Shown here piece after piece: positions 8,023 to 15,900 of a DNA stretch of 64,000 bases; positions within the stretch are counted from its first letter, which is position 1; every line of letters starts with the position of its first letter. Origin of the DNA: Bacillus sp. MM2020_1. GTDB taxonomy: Bacteria; Bacillota; Bacilli; Bacillales; Cytobacillaceae. The notes under the pieces were generated by a model. That model had not been told where the DNA came from. It saw nothing but the letters and a program-made list of their open reading frames with translations, and did no database searches. The position numbers and the translations under genes were made by a program. Location of the stretch: the NCBI GenBank assembly GCA_011250595.1, contig JAANMP010000017.1:23695-87694 (forward strand), given 5' to 3'.

Positions 8023-9663
8023 ATGATTCGATCAATCAGGAAAAATGTCCAGAAAAACAAGAAAAAGAGCATGGCAATGGCGTTGGTGTTAGGATTAAGT
8101 GCTTCATTAGCATTAACTGGCTGCACAAACAACGATTCAGCTAGTTCCGATAAAAAAGCAGATGCTGCCTTTCATAAAACAGGTTTACCGATTGTCGACC
8201 AACAAGTAACGCTAAACATTGTTTCACCAAAGGCAGCTCTCGCACCCGACTATTCCAAAATGGTGATTTTTGACCGACTTCAAAAAGCAACAAACGTTCA
8301 AATTAAATGGAATAATATCCCTGGAGATGGATATCAAGAAAAGAAAAATTTAATGCTGGCAAGCGGCGACCTGCCAGATGCGTTTTATTCGTCAGGCTTT
8401 TCTGATCATGATCTCGCTCAATATGGTCAGAACGGCACGATTATCCCATTAGAGGATTTAATAGACAAATATGCACCAAATTTAAAGAAACTATTTGAAG
8501 AGAGACCAGAGTTGAAAAAGGTTGTAACCGCACCAGATGGACATATTTATTCCCTTCCGCGTGCTGAGGAAATGGATCTAATCGGAATGCCAAATATTAT
8601 GTTCATTAATAAAGTTTGGTTAGACAAACTTGGCTTGCAAATGCCGACAACATTAGAGGAATACCATGATGTGTTAAAAGCATTTAAAGAAAAGGATCCG
8701 AACGGAAACGGTAAGAAAGATGAAATTGGGCTGACTTTCTGGTATAACGGCTGGTGCGGGAATGAAGGAGATTTAATTGGATTATTCGGGCTGCCGGATG
8801 CTCCATTTGAAGCCGATCACCGCATCGTCAGAGATGGAAAAGTTATTTATGCAGCGGTTCAGCCGGAATTTAAGGAAGCCATTAAGTATTATAACGGCTG
8901 GGTAAAAGAAGGTTTAATTGACCCTGAGGTTGTCACCCAAAAGACAGAGCAGCTTTTTGCAAAAGGGAAAACGGAGAATCCAACACTTGGCTCTTTCATT
9001 TGGTGGGAAAATACGGAAGTAGTTGGACCAGATCGAGTGAAAGATTACGTGGTATTACCTCCATTAAAAGGGAAAGATGGCAAAGTTGTCATTGGGCGTT
9101 CAAACTATTCTGAGTATGGAAGAGATGCCTTTGTGATTACCTCAGCAAACAAGAACCCTGAGATTACGATGCGCTGGGTTGACCAATTATATGAGCCAAA
9201 AATGTCAGCACAAATTAACTGGGGCCCAATTGGTGAAATTTACGAGGAAGATGCGAATGGTATGTTAGTGAATAAAGAGCTTCCAGCAGGCGTAGCAATG
9301 GGTGAATTACGTCAAAAGGTTGCTCCGGGCGGTCCGTTTGTAGTGTTAAAGGAGCACTTTGGCAAAGTGGTAGATATGGAGCCAAGGGCGAAAGAAAGAT
9401 TACAAATTCTTGACCAGTATTATAAACCGCATATGGTACAAGAAAACTATCCAGCGATCTTCTTTAGCCCTGAAGAACTTGAAGTGATTAATACGATTGA
9501 GCCGGAAATTAAGGCGTTTGTGAAGCAAAAAGAAGCGCAATGGTTGGTCGAGGGCGGAATTGAAAAAGAATGGGATGCTTATGTAAAGCAATTAAATGAT
9601 ATGGGTCTTGATAAATTAATGAAAGTTTACCAAAAAGGATTAGACCGCTATAACAAGCAATAA
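8023..9663 (+). CDS. extracellular sugar-binding lipoprotein, LipO/LplA type
   Basis: Solute-binding protein of the importer. The signal peptide ends in a lipobox, LALTGC, with the lipidated Cys near residue 35, so the mature protein is anchored outside the membrane. I chose ATG 8023 because AGAGGGGG lies just upstream and the lipoprotein signal then begins with a normal basic stretch (MIRSIRKNVQKNKKKS); an upstream in-frame start at 7978 would add 15 non-signal residues. At 546 residues it is in the large binding-protein class that accompanies LplB/LplC permeases. A Ca-binding-like DPNGNGKKDE loop lies near residue 225. The substrate is inferred to be a fructo-oligosaccharide. Confidence 0.92.
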   Translation: MIRSIRKNVQKNKKKSMAMALVLGLSASLALTGCTNNDSASSDKKADAAFHKTGLPIVDQQVTLNIVSPKAALAPDYSKMVIFDRLQKATNVQIKWNNIPGDGYQEKKNLMLASGDLPDAFYSSGFSDHDLAQYGQNGTIIPLEDLIDKYAPNLKKLFEERPELKKVVTAPDGHIYSLPRAEEMDLIGMPNIMFINKVWLDKLGLQMPTTLEEYHDVLKAFKEKDPNGNGKKDEIGLTFWYNGWCGNEGDLIGLFGLPDAPFEADHRIVRDGKVIYAAVQPEFKEAIKYYNGWVKEGLIDPEVVTQKTEQLFAKGKTENPTLGSFIWWENTEVVGPDRVKDYVVLPPLKGKDGKVVIGRSNYSEYGRDAFVITSANKNPEITMRWVDQLYEPKMSAQINWGPIGEIYEEDANGMLVNKELPAGVAMGELRQKVAPGGPFVVLKEHFGKVVDMEPRAKERLQILDQYYKPHMVQENYPAIFFSPEELEVINTIEPEIKAFVKQKEAQWLVEGGIEKEWDAYVKQLNDMGLDKLMKVYQKGLDRYNKQ

Positions 9664-9673
9664 TCCTAAATAT

Positions 9674-9707
9674 AAGCCAGACATCCTTTCCCGTCTGGCT
9701 TTTCTTT
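9674..9707 (+). terminator. intrinsic terminator after the importer genes
   Basis: AAGCCAGAC (9674-9682) pairs perfectly with GTCTGGCTT (9693-9701), then TTTCTTTT. It is only about 30 bases before the fructokinase gene, so it probably lets part of the transcript through and lowers expression of the enzyme genes relative to the lipoprotein. Confidence 0.75.
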
Positions 9708-9733
9708 TAAAAATAAAAAATAGGATGATGTAC

Positions 9734-10711
9734 ATGTTTGATGTCACAGCTTTAGGAGAAGTTTTAATTGATTTTACACCCTCCGGTTATTCGGAAAAGG
9801 GGAATGGTTTATTTGAAACCAACCCTGGCGGAGCGCCGGCCAATGTCCTTGTGGCACTCTCCAGATTAAACAAGAAAACGGCGTTTATTGGGAAAGTGGG
9901 CCAAGATCAATTTGGCCATATCCTTAAGGGTGTAATGGAAGACCAAAAGATTGATACAAGCAATCTTTTATTCTCGGAAACTGTCAATACAACACTGGCT
10001 TTTGTAAATTTGGATGAAACAGGGGACCGTTCCTTTAGTTTTTATCGTAATCCGGGAGCAGATATCATGCTGGAGAAAAATGAAATAAAGGAAGAAACTA
10101 TCAAACAATCCCAGATCTTTCATTTCGGCTCCTTATCGTTAACAAATGAGCCTGCAGCCACAGCCACTTTTACCGCACTGCAAATTGCAAAAAAACATAA
10201 AGTATTAATTTCCTATGATCCTAATTTGCGTGTTCCTTTATGGGAATCTCTTGAAGAAGCAAAGCGGCAGATTTTGAAGGGATTTGAATATGCGGACATC
10301 GTGAAAATTTCAGAGGAAGAATTAGAATTTTTAACAGGTTATCGTGATGTGATAAAAGGTACGGAGGTTTTACAGGAACAGTTTGGTACAGCGGTTATTT
10401 TTGTAACTTTAGGTCCGGAAGGCTGTTTTTACCGAAGCAAAACGGTATATGGCAGTAAAGAAGGGTACCAAGTAAATGTTGTTGATACAACGGGAGCCGG
10501 GGATGCTTTTGTTGGTGGGATATTGTACCAAATCCTTGAAATGAATAAACCATTAGATCGTTTACATGCAGCAGATTTTGAGAAAATGGTCACTTTTGCT
10601 AATGCAGTAGGTGCCCTAACGACAGAAGGAAAAGGTGGAATTCCTAGTATTCCAACAAAGGATCAGGTTGAGGAATTTTTAAAAAGAATTCCTGTGAAAG
10701 GAAGAATGTAA
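9734..10711 (+). CDS. fructokinase, PfkB family
   Basis: Cytoplasmic ATP-dependent sugar kinase, expected to make fructose 6-phosphate from fructose released by the next gene. The N-terminus MFDVTALGEVLIDFTP, the NPGGAPANV sugar-binding region near residue 30 and the anion-hole/catalytic motif DTTGAGDAF near residue 250 define a ribokinase-fold fructokinase. ATG 9734 has AGGATG seven to eight bases upstream and gives the usual family N-terminus; ATG 9725 would add three residues and has no spacing for an SD. Its stop abuts the ATG of the GH32 gene, so the two are translated together. Confidence 0.9.
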   Translation: MFDVTALGEVLIDFTPSGYSEKGNGLFETNPGGAPANVLVALSRLNKKTAFIGKVGQDQFGHILKGVMEDQKIDTSNLLFSETVNTTLAFVNLDETGDRSFSFYRNPGADIMLEKNEIKEETIKQSQIFHFGSLSLTNEPAATATFTALQIAKKHKVLISYDPNLRVPLWESLEEAKRQILKGFEYADIVKISEEELEFLTGYRDVIKGTEVLQEQFGTAVIFVTLGPEGCFYRSKTVYGSKEGYQVNVVDTTGAGDAFVGGILYQILEMNKPLDRLHAADFEKMVTFANAVGALTTEGKGGIPSIPTKDQVEEFLKRIPVKGRM

Positions 10712-12205
10712 ATGAATAACGTTCTAGAAACACAACAGTATTATACAGAAAAATATCGTCCGCAGTTTCACTTCTCTCCGGAAAGAAACTGGATGAATGA
10801 CCCGAATGGGATGGTGTATTATAACGGAGAATATCATTTGTTTTATCAATATCATCCGAATGGAACCACATGGGGCCCGATGCATTGGGGACATGCGGTA
10901 AGCAGCGATCTTGTTCACTGGGAACACCTCCCGATTGGTTTGGCTCCCGATGAGCATGGAACGATTTTTTCGGGGAGTGCAGTCGTGGATTGGAATGACA
11001 CAAGCGGTTTCTTTGGAGGGGAATCAGGGTTAGTGGCGATTTTTACTCATGCTGATACATACCCTGATTCGGACCGTCCACGACAAAGGCAGAGTCTTGC
11101 CTATAGCAAGGATAATGGGCGGACATGGGTAAAATATGAGGAAAACCCTGTTCTCCAAGAAGAAAGTATCACAGATTTTCGTGATCCAAAAGTGTTCTGG
11201 CATCGTGAAACCAATCAATGGGTCATGGTTTTAGCTGCAGGCCAAACGATTAGAATCTATACTTCCCAAAATTTAACTTCATGGGAGTTTGCCAGTGAAT
11301 TTGGAGAAGGACATGGCTCACATCAGGGGGTCTGGGAGTGTCCTGACCTTTTTGAATTACCTGTTGATGGGGATTCCAATCAGAAAAAATGGGTGCTATT
11401 TGTCAGCATTGGCAACGACCCAAAATATAAAGAAGGATCCAGAACGCAATATTTTATTGGAGATTTTGATGGTAAAACATTTTTCAATCATCACGAACCA
11501 GAAACGACTCTTTGGATTGAACATGGCCGCGATAATTATGCAGGAGTCAGCTGGTCTGATGTTCCGGCCGCAGACGGAAGAAGGATCTATATTGGCTGGA
11601 TGAGTAACTGGAGTTATGCCAATATTACGCCTACAAAAGAATGGCGAAGTGCAACGACGATTCCGAGAGTACTTGGATTAAAGAAAACTGAAGAAGGAAT
11701 TCGTGTCGGACAAAACCCGATTCATGAATTACAAAGGCTTCGTCATGAAAAGATAGTATTAGAAAACGAACGAGTTGTACCTGGAAAAAATCTTTTAGAT
11801 AATGTAAAGAGTAACACATTCGAAATCATTGCCGAGTTTGAAATTGGTTCAGCAGCGGAATTTGGATTCAAGGTTTGTAAGGGAGCCAATGAAGAAACGA
11901 TAATTGGTTATGACGTAAAAAAACAAACATTATTTGTTGATCGAACCAATTCGGGAGAGGCTGCTTTCCATGAGGACTTCGCCGGAAAACATGAGAGCCA
12001 TCTACTGCCAGAAAATAATATGATCATCTTGCATGTTTTTGTTGATCAGTCATCGGTAGAGGTGTTTGGAAACGGCGGAAAGTCGGTGATAACGGACTTA
12101 ATCTTCCCAAATGAAGAAAGTAAGCAAATTGAGCTCTATGTAAAAAACGGAGAAGTTAAGTTGCAGTCGCTTGAGCTCTTTACGTTAAAATCTGTCTGGC
12201 GATAA
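10712..12205 (+). CDS. cytoplasmic GH32 fructosidase (sucrase / exo-levanase type)
   Basis: Glycoside hydrolase family 32, five-bladed propeller plus C-terminal beta-sandwich. All three catalytic motifs are present: WMNDPNG with nucleophile Asp30, FRDPK with transition-state stabiliser Asp158, and WECPD with acid/base Glu209. There is no signal peptide, so it should act inside the cell on imported fructo-oligosaccharides or sucrose, releasing fructose for the adjacent kinase. It is closer in motif style to exo-levanase SacC than to phosphosucrase. SD AAGGAAG lies about seven bases before the ATG, which directly abuts the kinase stop codon. Confidence 0.92.
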   Translation: MNNVLETQQYYTEKYRPQFHFSPERNWMNDPNGMVYYNGEYHLFYQYHPNGTTWGPMHWGHAVSSDLVHWEHLPIGLAPDEHGTIFSGSAVVDWNDTSGFFGGESGLVAIFTHADTYPDSDRPRQRQSLAYSKDNGRTWVKYEENPVLQEESITDFRDPKVFWHRETNQWVMVLAAGQTIRIYTSQNLTSWEFASEFGEGHGSHQGVWECPDLFELPVDGDSNQKKWVLFVSIGNDPKYKEGSRTQYFIGDFDGKTFFNHHEPETTLWIEHGRDNYAGVSWSDVPAADGRRIYIGWMSNWSYANITPTKEWRSATTIPRVLGLKKTEEGIRVGQNPIHELQRLRHEKIVLENERVVPGKNLLDNVKSNTFEIIAEFEIGSAAEFGFKVCKGANEETIIGYDVKKQTLFVDRTNSGEAAFHEDFAGKHESHLLPENNMIILHVFVDQSSVEVFGNGGKSVITDLIFPNEESKQIELYVKNGEVKLQSLELFTLKSVWR

Positions 12206-12238
12206 TGCAGTGAAAAGGGTAATAGGGGGAATGACAGG

Positions 12239-12847
12239 ATGAACGCTTTAAACAACAGATTATATACGACATTGAATACAATCGTAGATTTATTTCTATT
12301 AAATTTACTATGGGTTATGACGATGCTCCCCCTCATTACCTTTTTTCCGGCAACAGTAGCCATGTTTGGTGTTGTCCGTAAACGAATATTGCAAAAGGAA
12401 ACGGAGGGTATCGTGAAGAGCTTTTTTAAAATTTTCAAGGAGAATTTTAAACAAAGCTTTATCCTATCGATATTTTGGAGTGTGCTTGCCCTCTTTTTAT
12501 TTTTGGATTATCGGCTTATCCAGCCAGGAGATTCTGTTGTTCAGCTTCTTCTTTATATCGTCTTAATTATTGGCATTTTGTTATTTAGTTCAATCTCCAT
12601 TTATCTTTTTCCGATTATTGTACATTTCGAACTAAGCTGGAAGCACGTGATTCGAAATGCTTTTCTCTTTTCCCTTATGAACCCGGTCTTAACGATCCTT
12701 TTATTGATCATTGTTGGGGCGGGTACTGCTCTTTTCTATTTTTATCCAGCTACGATTTTCATCATCGGCAGTCTCGCAGTATATGCAGTTTATTACTTAT
12801 GTCAATTATGGTTTAACCAGTTGCTATACATGAAGGGAACGAACTGA
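12239..12847 (+). CDS. YesL-family (DUF624) membrane protein
   Basis: Small integral membrane protein of 202 residues with about five hydrophobic segments (near 20-45, 72-92, 100-125, 145-165 and 170-190). The N-terminal pattern, NNRLYTTLNTIVDLFLLN followed by LWVMTMLP and FPATVAM, is typical of DUF624/YesL. In Bacillus and Paenibacillus these proteins accompany oligosaccharide ABC importers and extracellular polysaccharide enzymes; no biochemical role is established. It is probably the last gene of the import-degradation operon, 33 bases after the GH32 stop, with SD AGGGGG. Confidence 0.85.
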   Translation: MNALNNRLYTTLNTIVDLFLLNLLWVMTMLPLITFFPATVAMFGVVRKRILQKETEGIVKSFFKIFKENFKQSFILSIFWSVLALFLFLDYRLIQPGDSVVQLLLYIVLIIGILLFSSISIYLFPIIVHFELSWKHVIRNAFLFSLMNPVLTILLLIIVGAGTALFYFYPATIFIIGSLAVYAVYYLCQLWFNQLLYMKGTN

Positions 12848-12865
12848 AGATTAAAAATTATTCTA

Positions 12866-12896
12866 GGGTGCACTTAAACAATACATATTAGCACCC
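12866..12896 (+). terminator. possible weak terminator after the yesL-like gene
   Basis: GGGTGC (12866-12871) pairs with GCACCC (12891-12896) around a 19-base AT-rich loop, followed by ATTCTTTT. The short stem makes it uncertain. Confidence 0.35.
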
Positions 12897-12913
12897 ATTC
12901 TTTTAAGTTGATT

Positions 12914-12927
12914 TGTAAGCGCCTTCT
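12914..12927 (+). promoter_or_regulatory. possible CcpA cre-like site
   Basis: TGTAAGCGCCTTCT matches the left half and centre of a CcpA cre (consensus TGWAANCGNTNWCA) but deviates at the right end. It lies 47 bases before the start of the tandem-GH32 gene, a sensible place for catabolite control. Confidence 0.3.
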
Positions 12928-12973
12928 ATTTGCTTGGATAGTAGTGATAAATAAATGTTGGAGGGGAACAGGG

Positions 12974-15900
12974 TTGAAGCAAAAATTGAAAAATAAAGGA
13001 ATATCGATTGTGGTCATTTTTTCTTTAATGATTTCGATGTTTATGCCAACAATCTCCAGTAAAGCTGAAACTGGTGAAACAACGGTTTCATCTGTTGGCG
13101 GAGAAAATGAACCTTTTCGATCCAAATTCCACTTTTCTCCGGAAAAAAACTGGATGAATGATCCCAACGGCATGGTGTATTACGATGGGGAGTATCATCT
13201 GTTTTATCAGCATAATCCTACTGAACCAAAGTGGGGACCGATGTATTGGGGACATGCGGTAAGTAAAGACTTGGTCAATTGGGAATACCTGCCGATCGGT
13301 CTTTATCCAGATGAAAAAGGTTTTATCTGGTCAGGGAGTGCAGTTGTGGATTGGAACAATACGACTGGATTCGGAAAAGACTCTAAACCGCCGATGGTTG
13401 CTGTATTTACTCAGGAAAAAGGTGGTCATCAAGTTCAAAGTTTAGCTTACAGCAACGATAAGGGCCGTACTTGGACGAAGTATGATGGCAATCCGATTAT
13501 CCCTATGCCAGAGGGGATTGATGTTTTTCGGGACCCGAAGGTATTTTGGCATGATGAAACAAAAAAGTGGATTATGGTCATTTCAGCTGGTGATCGTGTT
13601 TATTTTTATAACTCACCGGATCTGAAAAGTTGGACGAAAGTAAGTGAATTTGGCAACAATGACGGCTCCCATACGGGAACATGGGAATGCCCGGATTTAT
13701 TTGCCCTTCCGGTTGATGGAGATCCAACTAAGAAGAGGTGGGTATTAGCTGTCAGTAACAGTGAAGGGGCCCCTGCCGGCGGTTCGGGGATGCAGTATTT
13801 TATTGGTGATTTTGATGGGAAAACCTTCACCAATGCCAATGATCCGAGTAAAGTCCTATGGGCCGATTATGGGGCTGATTTTTATGCAGCTGTTTCATGG
13901 AGTGATGTCCCTGATGGACGCCGTTTATGGCTCGGGTGGATGAATAATTGGAAATATGGGCAGGACATTCCAACATCCTCATTCAGAGGAACGATGTCGA
14001 CCCCGCGTGAACTTGCCTTATCAACGGTTGAAGGTGAAGGGATTCGTCTTAAACAAAAACCTGCAGCCGAGTTAGAAAGCCTTAGGGGTAATCCACAAGA
14101 TATCGAAAATAAAGTGATAACTCCGGGAGAAAATCTGCTTTCGAAGTTAACAGGAGATGCCTTTGAGATTACGGCTGAATTTGAATTGAATTCGGCAACG
14201 GCAACTGAGTTTGGTTTGAAAGTTCGAAAAGGGGAAAGAGGGGAGACGAAGATTGGTTATGATATTGGCAGTAAAAAAATATTTGTTGACCGCTCCAATG
14301 CTGGTGAATCAGGTTTCAACGGTCAATATGCCGCAATACATGAAGCACCGTTATCAGCCATTAATCAAACCGTTAAAATCCATCTAATAGTTGACCGGGC
14401 ATCTGTTGAAGTATTTGGCAATGATGGTCAGGCAGTAATAACAGATCAAATCTTCCCCGATCCTAAAAATCAATCTCTTGAACTTTACACAACCGGCGGG
14501 GAAGTACAACTTAAATCATTAATGGTATATGATTTGAACCAGGCTTCTTTTGTTTCAAACATAGACAAAATCGCCGTTGATGGAGGAAGTCTGCAAAATG
14601 AAATTGAAAATCCAGATTTTGAGACTGGCAATCTATCAGGATGGACAGAAGCAGGATCCGCTTTTGATCATCCAGTATCCAATGTTACAAGCTTCTGGGG
14701 TGGTCCTTTTCAGCAACATGGAACCTATCATGTTTGGGGATTTGCCGGGGCAGCCAATGATGCAAATGCTGATTTTCGCACGGGTGTAATGAAATCTACT
14801 GTATTCAAACTTGGCGGGAATGGAATGATTGATTTCCTTGTTGGCGGGGGTCAGGATATAAATAAGCTATATGTTGCCTTAGTTCGGGCTTCAGATGGAA
14901 AAGAGCTTTTTAAAGCAACTGGATCCAATACAGAAGCCTATCGAAGAGTCAGTTGGGATGCATCGGAATATATCGGAGAAGCATTGTATATGAAAGTGGT
15001 TGACTATCATTCCGGCGGATTTGGGCACATCAATGTCGATGATTTTCATGTTTTTAATAATGACCCGGTGATGACCGACGATATTCAAAATCCGGATTTT
15101 GAGACAGATGATTTAACAGGATGGACAATCGTTGAAGGTGATGCCTTCAGTAATCGGGATGTTACAGACGATAAAGATTGGGGTTGGGGTGGACCGTTTA
15201 ATCACCATAACGATTACCATCTATGGGGAGCTAAAGATGGCGGAGACGGACAAACGGGAATTTTAAAATCAGCAAACTTTACCCTGGCAGGTAATGGAGA
15301 AATCAATTTCCTTATCGGGGGCGGTAATGACATAGACAAATTATATGTGGCCTTGGTCAGGGCCTCAGATGATAAAGAATTAATCAAAGCAACTAATACC
15401 AATTGGAAAGAAAGCGAAGCTTATACTCGGGTAAAGTGGGATGCAGCCAATTACTTGGGGGAAAAAGTCTACATCAAAGTGGTGGACCATGCGACAGGTG
15501 GATGGGGCCATATTAACGTAGATGACTTTCATGTAAAAAATACCGGCATCATAGCAAACTGGCCATTGGATGAAGGCAGTGGAACCAAAACAAAAGACTT
15601 TGTTAGAGGAATGGCAGACCCTATTTCCTATGTGTTTACGAAAGCTTTATACAAGCCATCGACCGATCCTTTATGGAGAGATGGGATTCGTAACAAAGCT
15701 TTACTGTTCGATGGATATTCTACATGGATTACTAGGCCTTCTGATCAGGTTATTAAGCCAGCCGATGCTCTCACCATAGAAGCATGGGTTGCTCCAAGAT
15801 CTTACGAATGGGGCGATCTCGGCCAATTGTCAGCCATCGTAAATCAACACAATAAAGCTGCAAGCGAAGGCTATATCCTTGGAATGGGCCGGCACGGCAA